Part shown: one piece after another, positions 15,857 through 25,433 of the stretch
Numbering within the stretch: position 1 is the first letter of the stretch
How the letters are laid out: every line of letters starts with the position of its first letter
Assembly (NCBI GenBank): GCA_001899685.1
Contig: MKWG01000043.1
Span: forward strand, 124,001 to 188,000
Direction: 5' to 3'
Length of the DNA stretch: 64,000 nucleotides
From: Sphingobacteriales bacterium 44-15
Lineage (GTDB): Bacteria; Bacteroidota; Bacteroidia; Chitinophagales; Chitinophagaceae
The notes under the pieces: model-generated
The model's input: the letters and a program-made list of their open reading frames with translations, nothing else
Databases searched by the model: none
Told to the model about the DNA's origin: nothing
Program-made: the position numbers and the translations under genes

Positions 15857-18097
15857 TCACTTTCCGAATTTCTTCTTCAATGCGCTCAATGCATCGTTCA
15901 TAGAAGCAGAAGAAAGATCAGGCTCTCTTTTTGTATGACCGCCTCCCGGTCTGTTACGCCGTTCCCCCCCGCGCAGCGGAGCTTCCTGGGTTTGCTTTAT
16001 AGAGAGCGCTATACGTTTGCGCAGCTTATCCACTTCCAGCACTTTTACCGTTACCTTATCGTTGAGCTTCAGCACCTCATTAGGATCTTCAATATACTTA
16101 TGCGCTATCTCAGATACATGCACAAGCCCGTCCTGCTTTACGCCTATATCTACAAAAGCGCCGAATCGTGTAATGTTGGTTACAATGCCCGGCACTACCA
16201 TTCCTGTTTCCACATCATCAATACTATATATCTGGGCAAATTCAAACTGCTGCACTTCACTGCGCGGGTCAAGCCCCGGTTTGCGAAGCTCCCGGAGAAT
16301 GTCCTGCACTGTATGTTCTCCAAACGCCTCCGTTACATATTTCTTAACAGGAATATCCTTTATCAATGCCTCGTTGCCGATAAGATCTTTTACTCCCACA
16401 TTACGGTCTGCTGCCATCTGCTCCACTATAGTATATGCTTCCGGGTGCACGGCGCTTTTGTCGAGCGGGTTGCTGCCGTCCGTGATCCGCAGGAACCCTG
16501 CACACTGCTCATACACTTTTCCTCCCAGTCTCGGCACTTTCAGCAACTGGCTCCTGTTGGTAAAGCCTCCCGTTTCTGAACGGTATTTAATAATATTATC
16601 TGCCAGTGTGGCGCCGATACCGCTCACATAAGCCAGCAAATGCTTACTTGCCGTATTAAGATTCACGCCTACCTGGTTCACGCAGCTTACTACTGTCTGG
16701 TCCAACCGCTCTTTTAACCTGAACTGGTTTACATCATGCTGGTATTGACCTACGCCAATGCTCTTAGGATCAATCTTTACCAGCTCTGCGAGGGGATCCA
16801 TCAATCTGCGGCCTATACTAACGGCGCCGCGTACCGTAATATCCTGCTCCGGGAATTCCTCTCTTGCTGTTTCAGAAGCAGAATACACGGAGGCGCCGTC
16901 TTCGTTTACCAAAAATACGGGCAATCCCAGGCTGAGCTTTTTAATGAACTGTTCGGTTTCCCTCCCGGCAGTACCATCGCCAATAGCGATCGCTTCGATG
17001 TGGTAGTGGTCCACAAGGTACCTTATCGTATGCTCTGCACTTACCAGCTTTCCGGGCTCATGCACATAAATGAGATCATTCTTTTTTAATGCGCCGTTTT
17101 CATCGAGGCATACCACTTTACAGCCTGTTCTGTATCCCGGGTCAATCGCCAGCACTCTTTTACCGCCCAGCGGGGAGCTAAGCAACAACTGCCTGAGGTT
17201 CTCGGCAAAAACAGTGATAGCCTCTTCATCTGAACGTTGTTTGATCAGTGTGCGGAACTCGGTTTCCAGCGCCGGCTGCAGCAGCCTGCGATAGGCATCT
17301 TTTACTGCTTTTTTTACCTGTGCGCTGCAGTCATTTGTTCCCTTTACATATACGGCTTCTATCATCTCCAGCGCCTGCTCTTCGTCAGGCGCTATGGATA
17401 TTCGCACTACTCCTTCCACAAAACCGCGCAATACCGCCAGCGCCCTGTGCGAAGGCACTTTCATCACCGGCTCATTGTAATCAAAATAATCTTTGAACTT
17501 AATGCCTTCTGCTTCTTTTTCAGCAATTACTTTACTATGCAGCAAAGCCTTATCTTCAAAAAGCTTACGCATTTTAGCTCGCAGTCCGGCATCTTCATTG
17601 ATCAGCTCTGCTATGATATCCCGTGCGCCTTGCAGCGCTTCTTCTGCAGTTTTTATTTTATCATTGATAAATGTTTCAGCCAGGGCTGACAGGTCTGGCT
17701 GCTTTTGTTCCAGGACAGTTGTTGCCAGTGGTTCCAAACCATTCTCCCGTGCAGTCTGCGCTTTTGTTTTCCGCTTTGGCTTATAGGGCAGGTAAATATC
17801 TTCCAGCGCTGCAAGCGTAGTTGCAGCATCCAGTTTTCGCTGCAGCTCATCACTCATTTTTCCCTGCTCGGTTATAGATTTTTCAATAGCAGCTTTTCTC
17901 TCTTCAAAAGCTTTGAGCGCTTTAGCTTCGTCCTGTATCTGCTGGATCACAACCTCATCGAGCGCTCCTGTTTTATCTTTTCGATACCGTGCAATAAAAG
18001 GTATAGTAGCGCCTTCTTCCAGTAAGGATAATACTGTCTCCGCCTGCTGTGCGCGTATATTGAGCTTCGTAGCAATTTCTGATGCAAAATTTTTCAT
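15857..18097 (-). CDS. tex: Tex-family RNA-binding transcription accessory protein
   Basis: The 746-residue protein has the full Tex layout: a helical N-terminal domain (TIPFIARYRKDKTGALDEV), a YqgF/RNase H-like domain (VLAIDPGYRTGCKVVCLDE, near residue 315), helix-hairpin-helix repeats (NTASKHLLAYVSGIG), and a C-terminal S1 RNA-binding domain (GIVTNITRFGAFVDIGVKQD). Tex contacts the transcription and ribosome machinery and binds nucleic acid; its precise role is still debated. The tail is basic and ends in MNDALSALKKKFGK. A TAGTTTCG element at 18105-18112 lies directly before the ATG, so the transcript could be nearly leaderless if that is the true promoter. Confidence 0.96.
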   Translation of the reverse strand: MKNFASEIATKLNIRAQQAETVLSLLEEGATIPFIARYRKDKTGALDEVVIQQIQDEAKALKAFEERKAAIEKSITEQGKMSDELQRKLDAATTLAALEDIYLPYKPKRKTKAQTARENGLEPLATTVLEQKQPDLSALAETFINDKIKTAEEALQGARDIIAELINEDAGLRAKMRKLFEDKALLHSKVIAEKEAEGIKFKDYFDYNEPVMKVPSHRALAVLRGFVEGVVRISIAPDEEQALEMIEAVYVKGTNDCSAQVKKAVKDAYRRLLQPALETEFRTLIKQRSDEEAITVFAENLRQLLLSSPLGGKRVLAIDPGYRTGCKVVCLDENGALKKNDLIYVHEPGKLVSAEHTIRYLVDHYHIEAIAIGDGTAGRETEQFIKKLSLGLPVFLVNEDGASVYSASETAREEFPEQDITVRGAVSIGRRLMDPLAELVKIDPKSIGVGQYQHDVNQFRLKERLDQTVVSCVNQVGVNLNTASKHLLAYVSGIGATLADNIIKYRSETGGFTNRSQLLKVPRLGGKVYEQCAGFLRITDGSNPLDKSAVHPEAYTIVEQMAADRNVGVKDLIGNEALIKDIPVKKYVTEAFGEHTVQDILRELRKPGLDPRSEVQQFEFAQIYSIDDVETGMVVPGIVTNITRFGAFVDIGVKQDGLVHVSEIAHKYIEDPNEVLKLNDKVTVKVLEVDKLRKRIALSIKQTQEAPLRGGERRNRPGGGHTKREPDLSSASMNDALSALKKKFGK

Positions 18098-18153
18098 AAG
18101 GCTGCGAAACTAACAGCTTATTTTGAAATAAAAACTTGGAAAAATAACCTGGT

Positions 18154-19500
18154 TTAAGTAAGGTTTATCCTTTGCATTGGATATGCCTGTGCATGGCGAT
18201 ATATCATATCACGTATAAAATCATTATCGGGATAAGGGGTAAGATGTTTTTTGATGCGGCTGATATCATCCAGCTTCATGGAATCCGGGATATACCCCAT
18301 ACCAAAAAACTTTCCCTTCTCCATAAGCAAACAACTGTATTGATTTTCCTCTATGCCATCTCCCAGCACTGCAAAGCTCGGCAATGCATCATGCAGGGCA
18401 CAGAGCGCTTTTTCCACACGCTGGTTGTAGGTACCGGGATCATCATATTGTATAAAGTATTCTCCCTCATATTTTGTTTTATCTACAAAACACAGTTCGG
18501 GAGACAGTTGATGCCGTTCGATCATGTTCCACAAAATGCGGTACCCTTCCCATAGCAGTCCAAAGGTATGCACCGGCTGCAGGTGTTTCCGCTTCTTCTC
18601 TATAGCCAGCCTTGCATAGCCTCTCTGGTCTTCAAATACATACAGTCCGTATTGCGTAGCCACCTGCTTACGGCTGGTATTATACACCGGCCAAAGTCTT
18701 TTTATTTCCGTTTCCTCCAGTATAGCTGCCATCAGCTCCGTGCCGCAACGCTGGTAGCTGATATCATGCACATTGCGGATAAATTCCTGCTTTTGCCTGC
18801 CGGCACCGTTATGTGTAAAATGACTGCTCACCCGCTGCTTCAGGCTTTTGGCTTTTCCTACATACACCACTTTGCCTTTCTGGTTCCTGAAATAATATAC
18901 ACCCGGTGTACGCGGAAGCTGCTCAATCTGCTCTTTGGACAAATGCAACGGGAGGTACTGCTCCTTAGATGATTTCTTAAGGAATTGCTGAATATGATTT
19001 TGAGTATCATTACACAGGAGCTTTTCAAAAAGTAACACCGTCGCCTGCGCATCTCCTCCTGCCCGGTGCCTGTTTTGAATGGGTATATCAAGCGAACGGC
19101 AAATATTGCCAAGACTATAAGAGGGTAATCCGCTGAAAATTTTCCTCGTCAGCCTGACGGTACATAATTTTTTTACGTTCAACTGATAACCGCACAACTG
19201 CAAAGCATGGTTCAGGAAAGAAAAATCAAAATTCACACTATGCGCTACAAATACTTTATCGTTGAGCAAATCGTACACTTCTGCCGCAACAGCTTCAAAT
19301 ACCGGAGCGTCCGCCACCATTTCGTTGGTGATCCCCGTCATGGTCTGGATAAAAAGGGGAATAGGCTGCAATGGTTTTACAAGCGAGTGATACTGATCTA
19401 TTATACGGTGACCGTCATGCACAAATATGGCAATTTCTGTTATGCTTCCCGCCGCAGCATAACCGCCGGTTGTCTCAATATCAACAATAGCGTAGATCAA
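18154..19500 (-). CDS. DnaQ-like exonuclease fused to a GIY-YIG (UvrC N-terminal-like) nuclease domain
   Basis: Residues 1-165 form a DEDDh 3'-5' exonuclease. Exo I is IVDIETTGGY, Exo II is VAHSVNFDFSFL and Exo III is HRAGGDAQATVLLFE, with the general-base His. Residues about 195-275 hold a GIY-YIG domain written as TPGVYYFRNQKGKVVYVGKAKSLKQRV with RCGTELMAAILEETEIKRL. The 448-residue fusion matches a known bacterial family thought to act in DNA repair or nucleic-acid processing. The C-terminal 170 residues resemble the UvrC middle region but lack obvious UvrC RNase H motifs. A TAACTTTA element lies 27 bases before the start. This is a conserved architecture and not a new one. Confidence 0.93.
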   Translation of the reverse strand: MIYAIVDIETTGGYAAAGSITEIAIFVHDGHRIIDQYHSLVKPLQPIPLFIQTMTGITNEMVADAPVFEAVAAEVYDLLNDKVFVAHSVNFDFSFLNHALQLCGYQLNVKKLCTVRLTRKIFSGLPSYSLGNICRSLDIPIQNRHRAGGDAQATVLLFEKLLCNDTQNHIQQFLKKSSKEQYLPLHLSKEQIEQLPRTPGVYYFRNQKGKVVYVGKAKSLKQRVSSHFTHNGAGRQKQEFIRNVHDISYQRCGTELMAAILEETEIKRLWPVYNTSRKQVATQYGLYVFEDQRGYARLAIEKKRKHLQPVHTFGLLWEGYRILWNMIERHQLSPELCFVDKTKYEGEYFIQYDDPGTYNQRVEKALCALHDALPSFAVLGDGIEENQYSCLLMEKGKFFGMGYIPDSMKLDDISRIKKHLTPYPDNDFIRDMIYRHAQAYPMQRINLT

Positions 19501-19820
19501 TTTTCAGGAAATATTTTTTAGTTATCTAAAGTTAAAATCCTTTATCCAATGTATACATTTTGATTTTTAATACACTGATTATCATATTTTAACGTAGTGA
19601 TTTCACAAGTTATATACAAATTTTCCTTTTCCTGCACAATAAAACGAAAGGTATTACCGGAAAATCATTAACTTTGATGTAATCACTGGTTAAGATATAG
19701 GGACGGTTTTGTGAAATGACATTTTTTTTCGTTCGTCTTAATGAGTTGAGCAATATCCCATTCTCCTTTGAAAGCTTTGATAGTCCGGTCCTGATTTTTT
19801 TAACACAAAAATCATCTGTT
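19501..19820. other. Divergent intergenic region
   Basis: The 320 bases separate the exonuclease gene from the plus-strand microprotein. They hold a TAACTTTG element at 19669-19676 pointing right and otherwise A/T-rich sequence. A longer in-frame extension of the microprotein starts at ATG 19716, but its composition (TFFFVRLNELSNIPFSF) does not look like part of the same small membrane protein. Confidence 0.5.
19669..19676 (+). promoter_or_regulatory. -7 element upstream of the microprotein
   Basis: TAACTTTG matches the TAxxTTTG consensus exactly. A matching -33 TTG was not found. The predicted transcript would run from about 19683 to the terminator at 19983, about 300 bases, enclosing the 34-residue reading frame. 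Confidence 0.45.
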
Positions 19821-19925
19821 ATGAAGCTTCTGAGTTCCTTGCACATTGGAGAAACAGCGAAAATCGCTTTGATAGTAATTGCAGCTTACGCTACAATTGC
19901 CGTTGTCACATACCTCTCCTGGTAA
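19821..19925 (+). CDS. 34-residue single-span membrane microprotein
   Basis: The frame from ATG 19821 encodes 34 residues: a short amphipathic start (MKLLSSLHIGETAK), one hydrophobic helix (IALIVIAAYATIAVVTYL), then SW and a stop. A strong intrinsic terminator begins 24 bases after the stop, and a TAxxTTTG -7 element lies 145 bases upstream, so the frame sits in its own apparent transcription unit. This is the main support for a real gene. I do not recognise the family. An alternative reading is that the transcript is a small RNA and the frame is incidental. An in-frame ATG at 19716 would give 69 residues. Confidence 0.5.
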   Translation: MKLLSSLHIGETAKIALIVIAAYATIAVVTYLSW

Positions 19926-19948
19926 AAAATTATTGTACTTCTGGACGG

Positions 19949-19983
19949 AACACTTTTTCGCATAATGTGGAAAAGTGTTTTTT
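19949..19983 (+). terminator. Intrinsic terminator after the microprotein
   Basis: AACACTTTT (19949-19957) pairs perfectly with AAAAGTGTT (19971-19979), and a run of six T follows (19978-19983). It insulates the valS promoter just downstream. Confidence 0.85.
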
Positions 19984-19992
19984 ATTTATATG

Positions 19993-20000
19993 TAATTTTG
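19993..20000 (+). promoter_or_regulatory. -7 element of the valS promoter
   Basis: TAATTTTG followed by CAG matches TAxxTTTG exactly. The valS start codon is 22 bases downstream, giving a leader of about 16 bases. No good -33 TTG is seen at the usual distance; the region there is occupied by the terminator stem. Confidence 0.6.
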
Positions 20001-20021
20001 CAGCCCGCAATAATATAATAT

Positions 20022-22664
20022 ATGGAACTCAGTAAAAATTACCTGCCCGGAGCTGTTGAAGAAAAATGGAACCAACACTGGAAAACAAAAGCTTATTTTA
20101 AAAGTGAACCTGACAGCAGGCCTGCTTTTACTGTAGTCATTCCCCCTCCCAATGTAACCGGTGTGCTGCACATGGGGCATACGCTCAACGAAACAGTACA
20201 GGATATACTCGTAAGGCGTGCACGTATGAGCGGCTATAACGCCTGCTGGATTCCCGGCAGCGATCATGCTTCTATTGCCACCGAAGCCAAAGTAGTGGCA
20301 ATGCTTAAAGAAAAGGGGATTGATAAAAATACACTGACCCGTGAGGAATTCCTGAAATACGCCTATGAATGGAAGGAAAAATACGGGGGTATCATTTATC
20401 ACCAGATAGAAAAACTGGGCTGTAGCGTTGATTGGGACAGGGTGAGCTTTACCATGGATCCCGAATACTATAAAGCGGTAATGAAAGTGTTTGTAACACT
20501 GTATGATAAAGGGCTGATATACCGCGGCGCCAGGATGATCAACTGGGACCCCGCTGCCCAAACAGCATTGAGCGACGAAGAAGTAGAATACAAAGATGTA
20601 AACGGGAGGCTATATTATATTAATTACGAAGTAGATATCCCCGGTTCTTCTGAAAAGCAACATATTACCATTGCCACGCAGCGCCCTGAAACCATTATGG
20701 GTGATACCGCAGTATGTGTGAATCCTAATGACGAGCGGTATGCGCACCTGAAAGATGCCTTTGCCATAGTGCCCCTGATTGACAGGAAGATCCCCATCAT
20801 CTTTGATGAATATGTTGATACATCTTTTGGCACAGGGGCATTGAAAGTGACTCCGGCGCATGATATTAATGACTACAATCTCGGGCTGAAGCACAATCTT
20901 GATGTGATAGATACGCTCAACCCTGATGGTACCCTCAGCGCAGCAGCACAGATATATATTGGGGAAGACCGCTTCAAAGCACGCAAAAAAATTATCGCTG
21001 AGCTGCAGGAAAAAGGATTTATTCAAAAAGAAGAAGCATATCAAACCAGGCTGGGCTACAGCCAACGCTCAGGGGCCGTGGTAGAGCCCCGTATTTCTAC
21101 CCAGTGGTTCCTTAAGATGAAGGAACTGGCAGAGCCTGCATTGCAGGCAGTGCTGAAAGGCGAGATAAAGATCCATCCGGGAGACAAATTCCTGGCGACC
21201 TACAAATACTGGCTGGAAAACGTAAAGGACTGGTGTATCAGCCGGCAGCTCTGGTGGGGACAGCAAATACCGGCGTGGTACGATGATAAAGGCAACTGCA
21301 TTGTAGCCGAAAACAAAGACGAGGCTATACAAAAATGGAGATCTTTATACGGCAGCAGCGCCAATGCCGGGGAAGCAATGACGCTTACGCAGGATGAAGA
21401 TGTATTGGATACCTGGTTTTCTTCCTGGCTGTGGCCGATACAGGTATTCAATGGTATCACTCAACCGGGCAACAAAGACTTACGATACTATTATCCCACT
21501 TCCGTGCTGGTAACCGGTCAGGATATCATTTTCTTCTGGGTGGCCAGGATGATCATGGCAGGCATGGAATTTGAAAAAGAAATCCCCTTCAGGGATGTGT
21601 ATTTCACAGGGATGGTCCGCGATAAGCTGGGCAGGAAGATGAGTAAAAGCCTTGGCAATTCTCCCGATCTGCTTGAATTGATAGAACAGTTTGGCGCCGA
21701 TGCTGTCCGTTTCGGTATTATGATCTCTTCACCTGCGGGTAACGACCTGCTGTTCGACACCGCATCGCTTGAGCAGGGCAGGTTCTTTAACAATAAAATG
21801 TGGAATGCGCTGAAGCTGGTAAAAATGCTGGAACAGAAGACCGGAGCGGATGCCGCAAAAGAAGACTTTGCTGTAGCATGGTTTCAAAGCAGGCTGAGCG
21901 AAGTGACCGGGCAGGTAAACAGGCTGATCGCAGAATTCAAATTAAGCGAAGCTTTAAAAACTATTTATTCCCTGGTATGGGACGATTTCTGCAGTTGGTA
22001 TCTTGAATGGATCAAGCCTGAAGCTGATCAGCAGATATCACAGCAGGTATATGATAAAACTGTTGATTATTTTTCTGAGCTGCTTCACCTGCTTCATCCG
22101 TTTATGCCATTTATTACAGAAGAGTTGTATCATTTACTGGATGAAAAAAGGAAAGATGATCTCTGCATCAGGCAATATAAGACGGTAGCGTCGTCCAACC
22201 CTTCTGCAATCGAAGCCGGGGAACTGCTGAAGCAAACCATTACCGCAGTTAGAGATGCCAAAGTAAAGAACCAGCTTAAGCCCAAAGAAGAAATAGAATT
22301 GTTTATACAAACGGAAACACCCTCACGTTACAGTAACATATTACAGATACTTGCCCGGCAGGTAAAAGCAGCGACAGCAGAGACCGTTAATGAGCCGGTT
22401 GCCGCACCACTTACAATAGTTGTAGGTACAGACAAGCTCTTTGTGCAATGCGGTGCGCTTGCCGGTAGCGACTCCCAGAAAGAGCAGTTGCAAAAAGATC
22501 TTGACTATCAAAAAGGGTTTTTGACTGCAGTAGAAAAGAAGCTGTCGAATGAACGTTTTGTGCAGAACGCAAAACCTGAAGTAGTGGCGCTCGAAAGAAA
22601 AAAGAAAGCAGATACCGAAGCTAAGATCAGGGTTATTGAAGAAAGCCTTGCACAATTGAATTAG
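20022..22664 (+). CDS. valS: Valine--tRNA ligase
   Basis: This 880-residue class I aminoacyl-tRNA synthetase charges tRNA-Val and proofreads threonine in its CP1 editing domain. The HIGH signature is seen as PPPNVTGVLHMGH (residues about 43-56), and the KMSKS loop as GRKMSKSLGN near 545. The editing domain with ITIATQRPETIMGDTAVCVN spans about 200-330. The anticodon-binding helical domain and the C-terminal coiled coil (LQKDLDYQKGFLTAVEKKLS) are present, so the protein is complete. It follows a terminator and has its own promoter. Downstream is an 18-bp hairpin that probably ends its message. Confidence 0.98.
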   Translation: MELSKNYLPGAVEEKWNQHWKTKAYFKSEPDSRPAFTVVIPPPNVTGVLHMGHTLNETVQDILVRRARMSGYNACWIPGSDHASIATEAKVVAMLKEKGIDKNTLTREEFLKYAYEWKEKYGGIIYHQIEKLGCSVDWDRVSFTMDPEYYKAVMKVFVTLYDKGLIYRGARMINWDPAAQTALSDEEVEYKDVNGRLYYINYEVDIPGSSEKQHITIATQRPETIMGDTAVCVNPNDERYAHLKDAFAIVPLIDRKIPIIFDEYVDTSFGTGALKVTPAHDINDYNLGLKHNLDVIDTLNPDGTLSAAAQIYIGEDRFKARKKIIAELQEKGFIQKEEAYQTRLGYSQRSGAVVEPRISTQWFLKMKELAEPALQAVLKGEIKIHPGDKFLATYKYWLENVKDWCISRQLWWGQQIPAWYDDKGNCIVAENKDEAIQKWRSLYGSSANAGEAMTLTQDEDVLDTWFSSWLWPIQVFNGITQPGNKDLRYYYPTSVLVTGQDIIFFWVARMIMAGMEFEKEIPFRDVYFTGMVRDKLGRKMSKSLGNSPDLLELIEQFGADAVRFGIMISSPAGNDLLFDTASLEQGRFFNNKMWNALKLVKMLEQKTGADAAKEDFAVAWFQSRLSEVTGQVNRLIAEFKLSEALKTIYSLVWDDFCSWYLEWIKPEADQQISQQVYDKTVDYFSELLHLLHPFMPFITEELYHLLDEKRKDDLCIRQYKTVASSNPSAIEAGELLKQTITAVRDAKVKNQLKPKEEIELFIQTETPSRYSNILQILARQVKAATAETVNEPVAAPLTIVVGTDKLFVQCGALAGSDSQKEQLQKDLDYQKGFLTAVEKKLSNERFVQNAKPEVVALERKKKADTEAKIRVIEESLAQLN

Positions 22665-22697
22665 GGTTAAATTAAGACCATCGTATTATAAACAATT

Positions 22698-22738
22698 GTG
22701 AAAGGTGAGACGTGAGATTTTCACGTTTCACTTCTCAC
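22698..22738. repeat. 18-bp word hairpin behind valS
   Basis: GTGAAAGGTGAGACGTGA (22698-22715) pairs with TCACGTTTCACTTCTCAC (22721-22738) around a five-base loop. Fifteen of 18 positions are Watson-Crick pairs, and the others are G-U in one strand or mismatches. It begins 33 bases after the valS stop codon and is the cleanest member of the GTGAGACGTGAAA family. Confidence 0.75.
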
Positions 22739-22783
22739 GTTTCACGATTAATATAGCATTAAGTTTCTTCCATTCGTGGCACA

Positions 22784-22812
22784 GAAAAAGCCCCCCATAG
22801 ACATGGGAGGCT
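22784..22812 (-). terminator. Intrinsic terminator of the porin gene
   Basis: On the minus strand AGCCTCCCAT, a four-base loop and ATGGGGGGCT form a ten-bp stem with one mismatch, followed by TTTTTCTG. It lies 36 bases after the porin stop codon at 22848. Confidence 0.85.
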
Positions 22813-22847
22813 CTAACGATTGCTTGCCCTATGAAAAAGTTGAAAAT

Positions 22848-23909
22848 TTAAAAGCTGTACACCGCCGCCAGCACAAATGTCCCTGTACTTTTAGCGGTAG
22901 GAGATATTTTATCGGCGTTTTTATAAAAGAGCGGATCTTTCGAGGAATCAAGCCTGAATTCGGGTATGATCATAAAATTTTCCGCAGGCTTAATATTCAA
23001 AGAAAGTGTGGCGTCAAACAGTGATGTGCCAAATCCGGCTACTCCTTTTTTGTCATCAAAAACTTCACCGCGCAGGGTAAACCCAAATTTGTCGGTAGGA
23101 TCAACATTTACATAAAGCGCCGATCCCCACCAGGAATTACTGCTGCCATCGTATTTAGCAGCTTTGACAGAGCCATTATAACCAAGAGAAAATTTATCCG
23201 ACAGCTTACCGGTAAGCACGAGATCAACCTGGTTGGAGGCAACGCCATCCATATCTTTTCCACCAACATAATTAAGAAAAGCGCTGAAATTTTCTGTGCC
23301 GCCATGCACCTGGGCCAGGAAGAATTTTTTTGCAAAAGGGGCCGAAATATAATCCGACGGATTAGCCACTCCCAGCATAAACCCGAAATGATCGCTCAGG
23401 TTCACATCTGCTTTTAAGCCGGTGTGGGAAAAAGGACCATAGGAGAACATATAGTCCATGCTATAGTTCCTGTTGAGCTGCGGGTCCAGCACTTCATAGC
23501 CCACATGGGTGCCGAATTTCCCGAGTGTAAAAGTAATTTTATCCGAAGGGGAATAAGTAATATAAGCCTGCTTGATGGCAGCCATTGCTCCCGATTCGGC
23601 ATAGGCAAATTCGGTGGCGCGGGTACCAAAGCCAAGATCAGCCACCAATCCTACTTTCCCGGTATTATACCCCAGTTTCACAGAAGCCATGCCCAGTTCA
23701 AAGGAGTTTTGTGAGTTAGTGAAGCTGGTGTAATTATTAGTGCGCCCGGAATCTTTGGCATTAGCAAAATTGTACCGGTAATACGCATCGACGCTCCCGC
23801 TGATCGTGAATTTCTTTTCTTCAGGCGGGGCGGTTATCGCAGTATCCTGGGAAAAACCACGGGAAAAAGGAGCCCCGATAATGAACATAGCCAGAAATTT
23901 TCTTAACAT
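22848..23909 (-). CDS. Outer membrane porin (beta-barrel)
   Basis: The 353-residue protein has a signal peptide (MLRKFLAMFIIGAPFSRGFSQ) and a short linker. A series of alternating amphipathic strands follows, such as GMASVKLGYNTGKVGLVADLGFGT and SLGYNGSVKAAKYDG, ending in aromatic TFVLAAVYSF. The final Phe is the usual barrel insertion signal. This type of Bacteroidota porin is often found beside ammonium transporters, and here the amt gene starts upstream on the same strand with a gap of 129 bases. It probably lets small nitrogen compounds cross the outer membrane, which is inferred from context. It has its own intrinsic terminator. Confidence 0.85.
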   Translation of the reverse strand: MLRKFLAMFIIGAPFSRGFSQDTAITAPPEEKKFTISGSVDAYYRYNFANAKDSGRTNNYTSFTNSQNSFELGMASVKLGYNTGKVGLVADLGFGTRATEFAYAESGAMAAIKQAYITYSPSDKITFTLGKFGTHVGYEVLDPQLNRNYSMDYMFSYGPFSHTGLKADVNLSDHFGFMLGVANPSDYISAPFAKKFFLAQVHGGTENFSAFLNYVGGKDMDGVASNQVDLVLTGKLSDKFSLGYNGSVKAAKYDGSSNSWWGSALYVNVDPTDKFGFTLRGEVFDDKKGVAGFGTSLFDATLSLNIKPAENFMIIPEFRLDSSKDPLFYKNADKISPTAKSTGTFVLAAVYSF

Positions 23910-24038
23910 TGCAGTTGATTTTAAGTGTTAAATGAAAAGGTACTGTTTTAGGCCTGGTCAGAGGTTATTAAAACTGTACCTTTTCTTTTTATGAAATTTG
24001 CGAGAGCATATAAATAGGATTAGATATAACAGCTATTT

Positions 24039-25433
24039 CTATTTGGTATAATCTGTAGGAATTTCTTCTTTGATCTGCCCGTTGTGCTCTACCAGCAAAG
24101 TTCCCTGTATGTATTTCTCGTTATGTTGTGTGGCGTCAAGCCCTATTTCTTCTTCTTCTGCGGTTACACGTAACGGTAAGATAAAGTTGATAAACTTGAA
24201 TATGACAAAAGACATGACAAAACTGTACCCGACAGCAATAAGCATGGCTTTGAGCTGTACAAAGAAGAAGGCAGCATTGCCATAAAAAAGACCATCATTG
24301 CCCGCTGCATTTACTGTCTTTGTTGCAAAGATGCCGGTGAGAAGCATACCAACCATACCACCGATACCATGGCAGGGAAATACATCCAGCGTATCATCCA
24401 GCGTGGATTTTTGCTTATAATATACTGCCACATTGGAAATAATTGCAGCTATCACACCAATAAAGATGCTCTGGGGAATAGCTACAAAACCTGCAGCCGG
24501 CGTGATGGCCACAAGGCCAACTACAGCGCCGATGCAAAAACCTGTAACGGAAGGCTTTTTACCCCTCAGCACATCAAAAAACATCCATCCCAATCCGGCG
24601 GCAGCGGCAGCAGTATTGGTAGTGGCAAAGGCAGAAACAGCCAGTGCATTGGCACCAAGCGCCGAGCCTGCGTTAAAGCCAAACCAGCCAAACCATAATA
24701 AACCGGTGCCAATCAGCACATAAGGTATATTGGCAGGCGGAATTTCTTTGTGCTCTATATGAGCCCTCCTTCTCTTCAATACCAGTGCACCGGCCAGGGC
24801 AGCGCAGCCTGCGGAAATATGTACTACTGTACCTCCTGCAAAATCAAGAGCGCCCATTTTAGCCAGGAACCCGTCGGGGTGCCAGCTCCAGTGCGCGAGC
24901 GGAGCGTATACAAGTAAGCTGAAAAGCGCTATGAAAAGAATATAGGATGTGAAACGTATGCGTTCTGCAACGGCTCCCACTACAAGTCCGGGCGTTATTA
25001 TCGCAAACATTAGCTGGAACAAAGAAAACAGGGTCTTGGGTATTGTAGGAGCACCACCCCAGGGCTCTCCTGAGTTTACATCTTTAAAAAACAAATGTGT
25101 CATCGGGTTCCCGATGAACCCGCCGATATCGCTTCCAAAACAAAGGCTGTATCCAACCAAAACCCACAATACGCTCACCACCCCGGCGGCTACCACGCTT
25201 TTCATCATAGTAGAAATAACATTCTTCCTGTGCACCATTCCCCCGTAAAAAAAACCGAGCCCGGGAGTCATAAGGAACACCAGTGCCGTCGCGACCAAAA
25301 TCCATGTAATATCTGCAGTGTTATATTTACTAGCGTCAGCGAAGTCTGTTGTTGGCTTAATAAAAACGGATAGGATAGCAATTAAGGCCAAAACCAGGAA
25401 GGGTGCGATCTGTTTAATTGTTGACTTAGCCAT
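24039..25433 (-). CDS. amt: Ammonium transporter (Amt/Mep/Rh family)
   Basis: The 464-residue inner-membrane channel has eleven or so helices after a signal-like first segment. The pore twin histidines are recognisable near residues 202 (DFAGGTVVHISAGCAAL) and 354 (FPCHGIGGMVGMLLTGIFA), and MTPGLGFFYGGMVHRKN is another family hallmark. It conducts ammonium as NH3/NH4+. In many bacteria a PII gene (glnK) sits beside amt; none is present within 2 kb here. The C-terminal cytoplasmic tail (EEEEIGLDATQHNEKYIQG) is the usual regulatory end. The upstream region is an unusually A/T-rich 320 bases, so nitrogen-responsive control could act there. Confidence 0.96.
   Translation of the reverse strand: MAKSTIKQIAPFLVLALIAILSVFIKPTTDFADASKYNTADITWILVATALVFLMTPGLGFFYGGMVHRKNVISTMMKSVVAAGVVSVLWVLVGYSLCFGSDIGGFIGNPMTHLFFKDVNSGEPWGGAPTIPKTLFSLFQLMFAIITPGLVVGAVAERIRFTSYILFIALFSLLVYAPLAHWSWHPDGFLAKMGALDFAGGTVVHISAGCAALAGALVLKRRRAHIEHKEIPPANIPYVLIGTGLLWFGWFGFNAGSALGANALAVSAFATTNTAAAAAGLGWMFFDVLRGKKPSVTGFCIGAVVGLVAITPAAGFVAIPQSIFIGVIAAIISNVAVYYKQKSTLDDTLDVFPCHGIGGMVGMLLTGIFATKTVNAAGNDGLFYGNAAFFFVQLKAMLIAVGYSFVMSFVIFKFINFILPLRVTAEEEEIGLDATQHNEKYIQGTLLVEHNGQIKEEIPTDYTK

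Noticed and set aside
15764-16579. 271-residue plus-strand open frame
   Set aside because: It is antisense to the end of tex and has no sign of a real protein.
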